Positions 44,990 through 54,111 of a DNA stretch of 64,000 nt are shown piece by piece. Position 1 is the stretch's first letter. Every line of letters begins with the position of its first letter. Position numbers and translations under genes: made by a program. The notes under the pieces were generated by a model that was not told the origin of the DNA, made no database searches, and saw only the letters and a program-made list of their open reading frames with translations. Source of the stretch: Nitrospirota bacterium (lineage in GTDB: Bacteria; Nitrospinota_A; UBA7883; JACRGQ01); assembly GCA_024275955.1 (NCBI GenBank), contig JAJRYD010000023.1, positions 1-64,000 on the forward strand, read 5' to 3'.

Positions 44990-46219
44990 TTACTTCTGCT
45001 CTCCCTTGTCAAAGTCGAAGCCCATTATCTTTGCCGATGTCATGTCGTCTGTCGGCTGGTATGTGCAGTACGGCTCTTCTTCCATGTAGTCGTTCTTTTC
45101 GTAAAACGCCCGCGCTCTGCAACCTTCGCAAACGGTTTTATAATCGCATATCCCGCACTTGCCTTTAAGCAGTTCGACATTTCTCAGTTTTGCAAAAACT
45201 TCCGACGCATCCCAAACCTCTTTGAACTCCTGCTTATGTATGTTGCCGGCCTCTACAGGCAGATAACCGCAAGGGAACACCTTGCCTTCGTGCGATACAA
45301 AGCAGATAGCGCTTCCGGCAAGACAGCCTTTGGTCATCGCCGCCATGCCATGCGTTTTGGGTGTTACCTCTATCCCCTCTTCGGCCGCCTTTTGGCGCAT
45401 GATGCGAAAGTAATGCGGGGCGCAGGTCGCTTTGGTTTCTATTTTCTTTTCTTTGCTCACTTCGTAAAACCAGCCTAAAACCTCCTCGTACTTATCGGCA
45501 TCGAGCATCTGGTCTTCCGCTATCTGCACGCCGCACCCGACAGGAACAAGCATGAAAATATGGAGCGCCTTAACGCCGAGGTTTATGGCGTTTTGATAAA
45601 TATCTTCTACCTGATCTACATTATGCTTTGCTATGGTGCAGTTTATCTGCGTATCCATCCCTAGCTCTTGCAGGTTTTTAATCCCCTGCACAGCTCTATC
45701 GTACGAACCGGGAAGCTTGCGGAAGCCGTCGTGTACTTCGCCTATGCCGTCTAGCGAAATAGAGACACGCTGTACGCCGGAATCGACAATCTTTCGCGCC
45801 ATCTTTTTATCGACCATCGTACCGTTGGTGGCAAGCGCGACTATAAGGCCGACACTCTTGGCATACTTCGCTATCTCGAAGATATCTGGCCTGAAAAGCG
45901 GTTCGCCGCCGGAGAGAACAAGTATCACTTTTCCAAGCTTGGCTATGCTGTCTATCATTTTGCACGACTGCTCGAAAGTAAGGTCGTTCTTCATTAGCTG
46001 TTTCGAGACATCAAGCCTTCGGCAGTGGATACATTCGAGATTACAGCCAGCGGTTGTCTCCCAGAAAACAAGACGCAGACTGCTACCAGAGTTCATCATA
46101 TATTTGTGGGAATGTTCCGCCGCATCGCCGTCGGCCATACTTTTCATCTTGCCGTATTCGTCTTTTATGGTACCGGGGTGTCCGCCGCCCGGATGCCCAC
46201 CCGATGGATGCCGGCTCAT
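44990..46219 (-). CDS. ahbD: AhbD-like radical SAM heme synthase
   Basis: A 409-residue radical SAM protein with the cluster motif CNLECIHC (C59, C63, C66) and a SPASM-like C-terminal cysteine set (KGCLAGSAICF, GKCGICDYKTVCEGC). It resembles AhbD, which decarboxylates Fe-coproporphyrin III to heme in the siroheme-dependent route of sulfate reducers and archaea. The His/Gly/Pro-rich N-terminus (HPSGGHPGGGHPG) is unusual. Its ATG overlaps the ahbC stop. NirJ is the main alternative name for this family. Confidence 0.82.
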   Translation of the reverse strand: MSRHPSGGHPGGGHPGTIKDEYGKMKSMADGDAAEHSHKYMMNSGSSLRLVFWETTAGCNLECIHCRRLDVSKQLMKNDLTFEQSCKMIDSIAKLGKVILVLSGGEPLFRPDIFEIAKYAKSVGLIVALATNGTMVDKKMARKIVDSGVQRVSISLDGIGEVHDGFRKLPGSYDRAVQGIKNLQELGMDTQINCTIAKHNVDQVEDIYQNAINLGVKALHIFMLVPVGCGVQIAEDQMLDADKYEEVLGWFYEVSKEKKIETKATCAPHYFRIMRQKAAEEGIEVTPKTHGMAAMTKGCLAGSAICFVSHEGKVFPCGYLPVEAGNIHKQEFKEVWDASEVFAKLRNVELLKGKCGICDYKTVCEGCRARAFYEKNDYMEEEPYCTYQPTDDMTSAKIMGFDFDKGEQK

Positions 46220-47508
46220 CGGGTCACTTCAGACTTTTTAGAAAGAAGATGAGCCGGAACGATAAATTCCTCTCCTCTTGCTTTTAAGTCTGCCTTTTTC
46301 TCGTCGGTAAGTCCTATCTCTTCGTCTGTAAGGTAGCATGCTGGGTCCGGCGCGGATGGGTCGTCAAAAATAACATTTGCCCGCACCCTCATAGAGCCTC
46401 CGCAGGCGTTTAGCCATTTGCAAACGGAACAACGGCCTTTTAGATGGTCTAGCCTGTTTTTAAGCCCTTTCATTATAGGGTCGGATTCGTCTAGCCATAT
46501 ATCGCCGAACTTTCTTTCCTTTACATTGCCAAAAGAGTAATCTTGCCAGAACTGGTCGGCATGCACATTGCCGAAAAAATCTATATCGCCAAACGATACG
46601 CCGGATGAATAGCGCCCGCCGCCGTTCCATTCGAGCATTTTGAGCACTTCTGCCGCTCGCTCTGGCTTATCTTTAAGAAGCTTTAGGTAAAGGTAAATGC
46701 CGTCTACATGGTTATCTACCGTGAGGATATCTTTGTGCAGTCCCCGTTTATGAAAATCTGCCGTTCTCTCTATAATGATATCCATAGCGTCTCTGCTTTC
46801 TTCGTGCGTTAGGTCTTCGTTTGCCATATCTGTGCCTCGGCCAGCGTAAACGAGATGATAAAAACATGCGCGCTGTATGTTCTCTTTTTCTATAAAGTCG
46901 AAAATCTCGTTAAGGTTTTCGTAGTTATGGCGCGTAAGAGTAAGCCTTAGGCCTACCCTCTGCCCAAGCTCTACGCAGTTTTGAAAACCTTCCATAGCTT
47001 TTTTGAAAGCGCCTTCCTTGCCTCTAAACTTATCGTTTATCTCGCCTATGCCGTCTAGCGAAATGCCGACATAAACAAAACCGCTCTCTTTTATTTTCTT
47101 TGCCACCTCTTTATTTATAAGCACTCCGTTGGTGGAAAGGGTGCATCTGAGGTTTTGCTTTTTGGCGTGGGCTACCAGCTCGAAAAGGTCTGGCCTTATA
47201 AGAGGCTCGCCGCCGGAGAAAAGAAGCGCCGGAATGCCGAACTCGGCAAGCTCTTCTATCAGCTTTTTGCCTTCTTTGGTGGTCAGTTCGCCGGGGTAGT
47301 CTTTTGCCTCGGAATCGGTGTAGCAATGTATGCACTTAAGGTTGCATGTGCGGGTTATGTTCCATGCCGTTACCGGCTTTCGCTCTTGCGAAGTTTTGGG
47401 AACTGTGTGGGCATGCGGCATGGCGGCCATCTTTTTAGACTGATGACCGTAGCGTATTGCATCGCCCTCATTCTCAGTCTCACAATAAAGCTTTGAAATC
47501 CCTATCAT
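46216..47508 (-). CDS. ahbC: AhbC-like radical SAM protein (didecarboxysiroheme deacetylase)
   Basis: A 430-residue radical SAM protein with CNLKCIHC (C55, C59, C62), GGEPLIRPDLFELV and C-terminal cysteines (GRCSVCKWLNACGGSMR, ACYL). AhbC removes acetate side chains from 12,18-didecarboxysiroheme to give Fe-coproporphyrin III, the substrate of AhbD. It starts with ATG after GGAGGGCG. The pair ahbC-ahbD plus the Met8-like gene at 60.7 kb support the alternative heme pathway. Confidence 0.82.
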   Translation of the reverse strand: MIGISKLYCETENEGDAIRYGHQSKKMAAMPHAHTVPKTSQERKPVTAWNITRTCNLKCIHCYTDSEAKDYPGELTTKEGKKLIEELAEFGIPALLFSGGEPLIRPDLFELVAHAKKQNLRCTLSTNGVLINKEVAKKIKESGFVYVGISLDGIGEINDKFRGKEGAFKKAMEGFQNCVELGQRVGLRLTLTRHNYENLNEIFDFIEKENIQRACFYHLVYAGRGTDMANEDLTHEESRDAMDIIIERTADFHKRGLHKDILTVDNHVDGIYLYLKLLKDKPERAAEVLKMLEWNGGGRYSSGVSFGDIDFFGNVHADQFWQDYSFGNVKERKFGDIWLDESDPIMKGLKNRLDHLKGRCSVCKWLNACGGSMRVRANVIFDDPSAPDPACYLTDEEIGLTDEKKADLKARGEEFIVPAHLLSKKSEVTR

Positions 47509-47697
47509 TACGCCCTCCAGTATTGCTCTAAACGCCCCCGAAAAGGGAACGGGAAAAACGATATATCTCTTAATCTCATTTTGGAATTAAGCATTGTACC
47601 ACAGAACCGAGCCGGTTCCAGCACCTGCATTACCGCTTGGGTTTGCTTCTCGCCGCACGATAAATTTAGTTTGCCGGATAATGACAAAGAAGAAAAA

Positions 47698-48142
47698 ATG
47701 GCAAGCTTGAGAGAAGCCTTTTTTAAACCAGCTCTTTTTAATGAAATTCACAAACAATACAAAGAAACCCTACCAAGTGACGACAACTTACGGGCATTCC
47801 TGCTTACGGCAAAAGGGCTTTGCAAATGCAACGGCGGCAAATATATGCATAAGGGTCTATAAAGAAACTTACAATTTAGTTTCTTCCTTTGGGAAAATCT
47901 CCCCTGAAAGTGAAACAGAAAAAAAAGATGCTAATAAGCCTCTACCTTTTGACTCCTCAGAGACCGCTCTGGCGAAAGAATCACGCCAGAAAACAAAATG
48001 GCATACGGATAAACTCACCCTTCCTAGTGGGAAGTCCGCAGAAATATATATTGAAGGGGTACCTTCCAAAAAAGACTTTGAAGCTCTAACGGATTACCTC
48101 GAGTTAAAAATTAAATGGCTGAAAGAAGAGGAAGATGGCTAA
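47698..48142 (+). pseudogene. DUF5343-like gene, frameshifted
   Basis: Two frames form one protein. The first reads MASLREAFFKPALFNEIHK, YKETLPSDDNLRAFLLTAK; the second resumes with KGFANATAANICIRVYKETY and ends LPSGKSAEIYIEGVPSKKDF, LEEEEDG-like. The shift lies near 47812 in GCAAAAGGGCTT; removing one G restores a 147-residue protein. The family pattern (SLREA..PALF, LPSDDNLR, RVYKET) matches proteins with an N-terminal winged helix, which is absent here, so the gene is both 5'-truncated and frameshifted, or the sequence has an error. It adjoins a hicA remnant. Confidence 0.6.
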
Positions 48143-48303
48143 AAACATGAAGATTCGTGATATCACCAGAAAAATAGAAGGTAATAGATGAAAGCTGGCG
48201 GCAACCAGAGGGAGCCACAGGCAGTACAAGCATCCAAAAAGAGCAGAGTAACATTCTGGGCATCTATCAACGATAGCCGTTGCCTCTCGCCACTGTAGGC
48301 GGT
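48135..48303 (+). pseudogene. hicA toxin remnant
   Basis: Read in one frame, MKIRDITRKIEG is followed by a TGA where HicA proteins have Trp, then KLAATRGSHRQYKHPKRAE, where GSHRQYKHP is the hallmark of HicA RNase toxins with its catalytic His. A second break follows at TAA; the next frame reads RVTF. A start at 48135 gives the extra residues MAKN. The first stop looks like TGG to TGA. No hicB antitoxin gene is visible. The gene is dead unless read-through occurs. Confidence 0.65.
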
Positions 48304-48308
48304 AAACT
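48280..48308 (+). promoter_or_regulatory. Predicted promoter of hisG
   Basis: TTGCCT (48280-48285) and TAAACT (48303-48308) with a 17-base spacer end nine bases before the hisG ATG. No Shine-Dalgarno sequence is present, so transcription may begin at or next to the start codon. Confidence 0.4.
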
Positions 48309-48317
48309 TGCCGGACT

Positions 48318-48980
48318 ATGCGAAACTCTAAGATTACCGTAGCTATCCCTAAAGGGAGAAACCTAAAGCCGACTGTGGAGCTGTTTAAACGCGCTGGGAT
48401 AGACTTTTCTCCAGCGCTTACTAACGATAGAAAACTTATATTTGACGACGAAAAAGCCGGCATCACTGGGATAATAGTGCGTGATACCGACATACCTGTA
48501 TATGTAGAGGGCGGCGCCGTCGACATCGGCGTTTCCGGCAAAGACCAGCTGGACGAGCAGGAAAAAAACATTTACGAAATGCTCGACCTCGGCTACGGCT
48601 ACTGCCGGCTGGTGCTTTGCGAACCGGCATCCTTAAAAGAAAATGACGACCCATCACGCTGGACGAACATACGGGTGGCATCTAAATTTACGAACCTTAC
48701 CACCAAATATTTTCAGGCGCGGGGCATTCATGTGGAGATAATAAAGCTTTACGGCTCTATAGAGATTGCTCCGCTTGTCGGGCTATCGGAAAGGGTGGTA
48801 GACCTTGTCTCTACCGGAGCGACGCTAAAGGCGAACGGCTTAGTGGAAGTGGAAACGATAATGGACGTAACGGCGAGGCTTGTGGTAAACCGCGCGTCGC
48901 TAAAAACAAAGCATAAGGCTATATCTTCGCTTATTAAGGCGATGGAAGAATCGCTTTCCAAAAACCCTATAAAGGAATAA
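48318..48980 (+). CDS. hisG: ATP phosphoribosyltransferase HisG, short form
   Basis: HisG commits ATP and PRPP to histidine synthesis. The 220-residue short form lacks the C-terminal regulatory domain, so it needs a HisZ partner, which is not in the window. Signature sequences are AIPKGRN, VGVSGKDQ-like VDIGVSGKD and the PRPP loop DLVSTGATLKANGL. It is followed by pyrE after four bases. Confidence 0.94.
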   Translation: MRNSKITVAIPKGRNLKPTVELFKRAGIDFSPALTNDRKLIFDDEKAGITGIIVRDTDIPVYVEGGAVDIGVSGKDQLDEQEKNIYEMLDLGYGYCRLVLCEPASLKENDDPSRWTNIRVASKFTNLTTKYFQARGIHVEIIKLYGSIEIAPLVGLSERVVDLVSTGATLKANGLVEVETIMDVTARLVVNRASLKTKHKAISSLIKAMEESLSKNPIKE

Positions 48981-48984
48981 CAGG

Positions 48985-49560
48985 ATGGCGGACGACAGGC
49001 AGAGGCTTTTGGCGATACTTACCCGAAAATCTTTCATCTATTCCAAAGAGCCTACATTCAAGCTTGCTTCCGGCAAAATGAGCTCCTATTACGTCAACTG
49101 CAAGAAAACGACATACGACCCAGAGGGGATAGACCTTATAGGCAAGGCTGTTTTCGACCGGATGATAAGCTTTTCGCCGGACGCTGTGGGGGGCCTAACA
49201 CTTGGGGCCGACCCTATAGCTGTAGCGGCGGCGGGGGAGAGCTTTCGGCGGGGAAAGCCTATAAAAGCGTTTGTCGTTAGAAAAGAGATTAAGGAGCATG
49301 GCACCAAGGCGCCTATCGAAGGCGACTTACGGAAGGGAGAATCTGTCGTTTTAATAGAAGATGTAATTACCACCGGCGGTTCGGCATTGAAAGCTTTTGA
49401 GGCTCTGGATAGCTTTGGCGTTAAAGTGCTTGCTGTTATCGCTCTTGTCGACAGGCAGGAGGGAGGCAGAGAGGCTATCGAAGCTAAAGGGCTGAGGGTA
49501 GAATCTATCTTTACCAAAGACAAAATTATGGAGCTTTATAAAAGTGGAGATTGCGCCTGA
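48985..49560 (+). CDS. pyrE: Orotate phosphoribosyltransferase PyrE
   Basis: PyrE makes OMP from orotate and PRPP in pyrimidine synthesis. The 191-residue protein carries FKLASGKMSSYYVNCK at the start, the catalytic Lys in VVRKEIKEHGT and the PRPP-binding loop VVLIEDVITTGGSA. Length is normal. It overlaps the next small gene by 17 bases. Confidence 0.95.
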   Translation: MADDRQRLLAILTRKSFIYSKEPTFKLASGKMSSYYVNCKKTTYDPEGIDLIGKAVFDRMISFSPDAVGGLTLGADPIAVAAAGESFRRGKPIKAFVVRKEIKEHGTKAPIEGDLRKGESVVLIEDVITTGGSALKAFEALDSFGVKVLAVIALVDRQEGGREAIEAKGLRVESIFTKDKIMELYKSGDCA

Positions 49561-49816
49561 GCTACTTCTGGAAGAGCTGAGAAACGTGCTTGAAAAACTC
49601 GGCATCACTCTGGAGACGCGAAACCTCGACGACGAAGAGCTGACAATAAAGAGCGGATACTGCGAAGTAAGGAAAGAACAAAAACTGATAATTGACAAAC
49701 GGTACCCAGCTTCTATTCAGGCAAAAACTATTATAGATTTTCTAAAAAACGAAAACCTTGATGGAATATATATACCGCCGAGAGTAAGAGAGATTATAGA
49801 ATCCGGCGGGGCATGA
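49544..49816 (+). CDS. Small conserved-looking protein, unrecognised
   Basis: A 90-residue soluble protein starting with GTG inside the end of pyrE, with GGAG-like AAAAGTGGAG near. Helix EELRNVLEKLG is followed by ITLETRNLDDEELTIKSGYCEVRK and a C-terminal IYIPPRVREIIES. The pattern, with an acidic stretch and a CEVRK strand, recurs in proteobacteria as a small hypothetical, but I cannot name it. It lies between pyrE and lpxK on one strand. Confidence 0.6.
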   Translation: MEIAPELLLEELRNVLEKLGITLETRNLDDEELTIKSGYCEVRKEQKLIIDKRYPASIQAKTIIDFLKNENLDGIYIPPRVREIIESGGA

Positions 49817-49837
49817 ACAAAAAACTTTAATCTAATA

Positions 49838-50920
49838 ATGCGAAAACTTTTCGAGAAATTAAAAACCAAAAAGCCGTCTAAAGTCGGCATTCAAGCTGTC
49901 GGCCTCATCCCTTTTTCGTACATCTACAAAGCTATAACCGCTTTTAGGCTGTTTCTTTATAGCGCGGGCATCGTGCCGTCTTCCAGCGTGGAAGGTATAA
50001 AGGTGTTGAGCATCGGGAACATTACCGTGGGGGGAACCGGCAAAACTCCTACCGCGATAATGATTGCCAAAACATTGCTGACGGCTGGAAGAAAAGTCTG
50101 CGTTGTAAGCCGTGGGTACGGCAGAGAATCGCTGGAAGAGGTGCAGGTTGTATCTAACGGCGAGGGAAAGATTTTGGCGCGCTACCCCCAAGCGGCGGAT
50201 GAAGCACTGTTAGTGGCAGGTGAGCTTAGAGCGGTGCCTGTTATCTGCTCTGCCAAAAGAGTTGACGGAATAAAGGCGGGGAAGGAAAAATTTGACTGCG
50301 ATACCGCTATTCTTGACGACGCTTTTTCGCACTTCTCCGCTAAAAGAGATATAGACCTTTTACTGCTGGACGCATCCTACCCTTTTGGCAACGGCTGGAT
50401 GATACCTGCCGGCCCTTTAAGGGAGCCTGTAGAGGCGATAAAACGGGCCGATGCCATACTGCTTACAAGGGCGAACCTTGCGGACGGCGCGAAGATAGAA
50501 AAAACGAAAAATGAGATTAAAAAAATTACCGCCGACGCAAAAATTTTTCTTCTCGATATTTTGCCCTGTGAAATAATCTTGCCGGACGGCGAGAGGTCGC
50601 GCGCGGAGAGCTTCTTTAACGACGTGGAAAAGATAATTCTTTTAAGCGGCATAGCATCGCCCAAACAGTTTGAGCTGACTGTCAAAAATCTTGGCGGTAA
50701 GGTGAAAAAGCATTTCGCCTTTCCAGACCATTACAGTTTTAGCGAGAGCGATGCCGAAGATATCTTTAAAGATGCCGAGGCGGGAACGCTGTTTTTGACG
50801 ACGCAAAAAGATTTTGTAAGAATACCCGCGCCGCAAAAGGTACGGTTTCACCAGCTAACCGTAAACGCTATAGCCAGAGATAAAGAAGGTTTTAAATCTT
50901 TTCTCGCGGAATCTCTTTAA
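49838..50920 (+). CDS. lpxK: Tetraacyldisaccharide 4'-kinase LpxK
   Basis: LpxK phosphorylates the lipid A precursor at the inner membrane. The 360-residue protein has the P-loop GNITVGGTGKTP (about 56-67), the segment SRGYGR and DDAFSHFSAKRDIDLLLLDA with the DD pair; the canonical form is DDGFQH, so this is a mild variant. It supports a lipid A-bearing outer membrane together with kdsC and kdsD. Confidence 0.94.
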   Translation: MRKLFEKLKTKKPSKVGIQAVGLIPFSYIYKAITAFRLFLYSAGIVPSSSVEGIKVLSIGNITVGGTGKTPTAIMIAKTLLTAGRKVCVVSRGYGRESLEEVQVVSNGEGKILARYPQAADEALLVAGELRAVPVICSAKRVDGIKAGKEKFDCDTAILDDAFSHFSAKRDIDLLLLDASYPFGNGWMIPAGPLREPVEAIKRADAILLTRANLADGAKIEKTKNEIKKITADAKIFLLDILPCEIILPDGERSRAESFFNDVEKIILLSGIASPKQFELTVKNLGGKVKKHFAFPDHYSFSESDAEDIFKDAEAGTLFLTTQKDFVRIPAPQKVRFHQLTVNAIARDKEGFKSFLAESL

Positions 50921-50935
50921 AGGTTTGCAGGCGGC

Positions 50936-51529
50936 TTAACCGCCGCCGTCTTGCCGAGCGATGAAAACGAGGTCTGGCCTTTTGAAAGAGCATAAAATGG
51001 AATTTCCATCTTTGTTCCAGTAAAGGTTCACGCCAAAACCTTTTAATATGGCAAGCCCCCTGCCGGAGACGCCAAGCAGTTCGTCGTTTGAAATATCTTT
51101 GGAAAATTTTTCTTCGTGATTAAACCCTCCTCCTTCATCATGCACGCCTAGCAACGCTCTCTTGTCGTTAATGCAAAAACTGATAGAAACAGGCTTGTTC
51201 TTTTTTCTCCACTCATGTTCTATATATGCTTCGTACTCTTCGCCCTTTTCTGCCCTCATCATTCTTTTTTCGGCCTTATCCATACCTAGCATGCCGTGCT
51301 CCACGGAATTTAGAACCGATTCAAGAAGGGTGGATTTGACCACAAATTTAACCTCTTTAGAAAAGCCGTGCCACGGCTCTTTTTCGAGTATCAAACTCAT
51401 TATTTGAGACGAAACAGCATCAAGCTCTAAAAGAGACGAGACAGTAAAATGATACCCATCAGAGCATTTACTGCACCCGATGTTTTCCTTCATGCGATGT
51501 TTCAAAATGCATTTAGAATTAAACGGCAT
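50936..51529 (-). CDS. RsbW-like serine kinase / anti-sigma factor with Cys/His N-terminus
   Basis: A 197-residue GHKL-type kinase: N-box ESVLNSVEHG, G1 box VHDEGGGF and G2 box SGRGLAIL, as in RsbW/SpoIIAB anti-sigma factors that phosphorylate STAS antagonists. The first 25 residues contain C7, H11, C19 and C22, a possible zinc or redox site. No antagonist or phosphatase gene is adjacent. Start ATG at 51529 has GGGG nine bases upstream; M13 is an alternative. Confidence 0.82.
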   Translation of the reverse strand: MPFNSKCILKHRMKENIGCSKCSDGYHFTVSSLLELDAVSSQIMSLILEKEPWHGFSKEVKFVVKSTLLESVLNSVEHGMLGMDKAEKRMMRAEKGEEYEAYIEHEWRKKNKPVSISFCINDKRALLGVHDEGGGFNHEEKFSKDISNDELLGVSGRGLAILKGFGVNLYWNKDGNSILCSFKRPDLVFIARQDGGG

Positions 51530-51681
51530 ACAAGTTACCCCAGCTATATAAAAAACCGCTGACAGAGAGATTGATCTGTAACTGCGCGAGACATTATTTC
51601 ACCATGGTAGCATAAATAAATAGTAATAGATAATAGTGGTTCCGGCTGGAAGGTAAGAGAGGGGACGGCTGGCTATCCCGC

Positions 51682-54093
51682 TTAAATATAAAAGTTAAAC
51701 AGCTGAAAAAGCAGGCGAAAACCTTTTTGAGAAACAGCCAGTTGATAATCTTTATCTGTAGAATCATGGTACGCGAGATAAAACGGGTATAGATTGTTTT
51801 CTATTTCCCAGCTGTCTATCGAAATTTTATGTTCTTTTAAGAGCATCGCCGAGTTGACCATCGCTTCCGCACAGTTTTCATCTTCTTGGCAACACTTTTC
51901 ATCTAGCCGTTTTAAAAGATAGGCAGAAAGATTTGCTTTTGTTTTGCCCAGCCCGAGGCGTATCCCCCATTTTTTTGCATACTCAAGGTTGCGTTTTAGA
52001 ACTTCGTGGTCTTTTTCGCTATTGATATCGAGAAAAAGAGAGGAAACCCTTTTTTCGAATACATATCTGGCGGCAACCTTGAACTCCTCCGGTACCGGAA
52101 CGCCGATATCGAGAAAATAATTCATAAGTTTTCTATTTTTCTCGAAGAGATGCCGGTAGGCATCGCTTACCTGCTCCAGCGGCTTACCGACCAGCAGTTC
52201 CATAACTTTTTTTCTATCATCATCAAACAGAGCTTCAAAAGTAAGGAAGCCACCCGGAAAATATTTTTTAACCTCCTCTATCATCCCCGGCACCGAATCT
52301 TTTCGGAATGCCGTTACCAGCTCTTCCTTCAGTTCGTCAAAGCTTCTCCTCTCGTCAACCGGCTGTATGGAGCAGTTGAAGTCGTGTCCGCCGAAATGGA
52401 GGAGACAATACTCGAATTCATTTTCCTCCATCGTGGTAAGGCAGGAGACGCGGACTCTTCCAAGCGCGAGCATAGTATCTCCACGCTTGTCTATCCATTT
52501 TTGAAATATATCTATATCGTGACCAAATACTTTTAGAGAATCTTTTTCCAACTCCAGCGAGTTGAGCATAACCGTACGCGCGATGATCCTATTCCGCCCC
52601 AGCCTTAACGGCCTAACCTTTGAAATATAGATATCGGCTCCGCTTTTGTTCTTGTCTGTATTGCTTTTAGCCTTTTCAAGCTCAGTTAGCATCTCCTCCT
52701 CAAGGTTTGCCGCGCCAAAAGCTTCCGCTATATCTATCGCCTTTGCGGCGTATTTCATAATCTGTGTCGATTCCAGCCCCGATATATCGGCAAAAAACCA
52801 TCCGCACGAGGTAAACATTTTCATCGCTTCGGTCTGCATTTCCATAAGCTTTAGCACCGCGGTTGTTTCCTTTACCGAAAGCTCCCGCTTTGCGTGAAGG
52901 CCGATAAACCGTTTGACGCTTTCCTTCCCCGTTTCGAGCTTTACTTTTACATAACCGTTTCTTGCATCCCAGGGCGACTTTAATAGCGGTGAGAGGTTTG
53001 TTTCGAAAACCAAGTCGAGCTTTTCTTTGAGGTTTTCAAACGCGGTTCTCAATGGAGCCCGCCATTCCTGCGTCCATCCGTCTCTTGCGCCTGTGGAGCA
53101 TCCGCAATCGGACTTCCACCTTTCAAACCCATGCGCGCAACTCCACGAACTTTCGCTCTGAATCTCCACTTCCGTTACAGGAGAAAACTCGGCAAGGTAT
53201 TCGCCATAGTTTGTCAGCTTTACCTCATCGCTCTCTTCCACCGTCTTGACAGCGTACGCGAGAGCCATCTCGCCGAAACGGTGATGATGCCCAAAGCTTT
53301 CACCATCAGTCGCTATATGAACAAGTCTGCCGGACTTTTCGCAGTTCACAGCTTTTGATAAAAAGGTCTTCCCAAGCGCTTCACCGTCAAAAAGCGAGCC
53401 ATCGAAAGCTACCGAATGGGCAAGAGCACCGTCGTAGAAGAAAATAGTAATGGAACTTCCGTCATCGAGCCGATAAAGATATGGACAGGTTGTGTCGATA
53501 TTTCCGTTCGCCTCTGTCCATTCCGATCCGTCTGCCAGAGGCCTGAAGCTTTTGGCCTGAGCCGGAGCTAGTATGGTGAACTTTATTCCATGCTTTGAAG
53601 CAACGGCGAGGGAGTGCCTATCGACGGCGGTTTCGGCAAACCATATCCCTTCCGGCATTCTCCCAAACCTATGCTCAAAATCTGTTATGCCCCATACTAT
53701 CTGGGTTTCCATGTCGCGTTCGCTATTGAGCGGCATTATGGAATGGTTGTAGACCTGTGCTATAGCGTTGCCATGCCCTGACCTTTTGCTAACGCTTTTT
53801 TTATCAGATTCGATTATCGCTTTATAGGTTTCCGGTTCGTCTCTTTCCATCCACGATAGAAGCGTTGGCCCGAAATTGAAGCTTATCTTTTCGTAGTTGC
53901 TTACTATTTTGCAGATTTTGCCATCTTTAAAAACCCTTGCGAGCGCATTGGCGGCGTAGCACTCTCTTGTTATCCGTTGGTTCCAATCGTGAAACGGGGC
54001 GGCGGAAACCTCTTTTTCCACCTCTCCAAGCCATGGGTTCTCTCTTGGCGGCTGGTAAAAGTGGGCATGAATGCAGATATGATTAAGAGGCAT
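51682..54093 (-). CDS. GH57 family glycoside hydrolase with DUF3536
   Basis: An 803-residue enzyme of glycoside hydrolase family 57 (alpha-amylase/glucanotransferase type). The start HICIHAHFYQPPRENPWLG is typical. The nucleophile is likely E154 in GIWFAETAVD and the acid Asp in HIATDGESFGHHH. The C-terminal two thirds match the helical DUF3536 extension. No signal peptide, so it acts on cytoplasmic glycogen-like polymers. It follows thrC by 18 bases. Confidence 0.9.
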   Translation of the reverse strand: MPLNHICIHAHFYQPPRENPWLGEVEKEVSAAPFHDWNQRITRECYAANALARVFKDGKICKIVSNYEKISFNFGPTLLSWMERDEPETYKAIIESDKKSVSKRSGHGNAIAQVYNHSIMPLNSERDMETQIVWGITDFEHRFGRMPEGIWFAETAVDRHSLAVASKHGIKFTILAPAQAKSFRPLADGSEWTEANGNIDTTCPYLYRLDDGSSITIFFYDGALAHSVAFDGSLFDGEALGKTFLSKAVNCEKSGRLVHIATDGESFGHHHRFGEMALAYAVKTVEESDEVKLTNYGEYLAEFSPVTEVEIQSESSWSCAHGFERWKSDCGCSTGARDGWTQEWRAPLRTAFENLKEKLDLVFETNLSPLLKSPWDARNGYVKVKLETGKESVKRFIGLHAKRELSVKETTAVLKLMEMQTEAMKMFTSCGWFFADISGLESTQIMKYAAKAIDIAEAFGAANLEEEMLTELEKAKSNTDKNKSGADIYISKVRPLRLGRNRIIARTVMLNSLELEKDSLKVFGHDIDIFQKWIDKRGDTMLALGRVRVSCLTTMEENEFEYCLLHFGGHDFNCSIQPVDERRSFDELKEELVTAFRKDSVPGMIEEVKKYFPGGFLTFEALFDDDRKKVMELLVGKPLEQVSDAYRHLFEKNRKLMNYFLDIGVPVPEEFKVAARYVFEKRVSSLFLDINSEKDHEVLKRNLEYAKKWGIRLGLGKTKANLSAYLLKRLDEKCCQEDENCAEAMVNSAMLLKEHKISIDSWEIENNLYPFYLAYHDSTDKDYQLAVSQKGFRLLFQLFNFYI

Positions 54094-54111
54094 ATCAAAA
54101 ATACCTTGCCA

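Noticed and set aside
47800-47825. Programmed frameshift in the DUF5343-like gene
   Set aside because: The slip needed is +1 at AAAAGGG without a stop codon or stimulator; the neighbouring hicA is also broken, so decay is simpler.
50930-50944. Bidirectional terminator between lpxK and the RsbW-like gene
   Set aside because: GGCGG/CCGCC is only a 5-bp stem with no T run on either strand and overlaps the stop codon of the minus gene.
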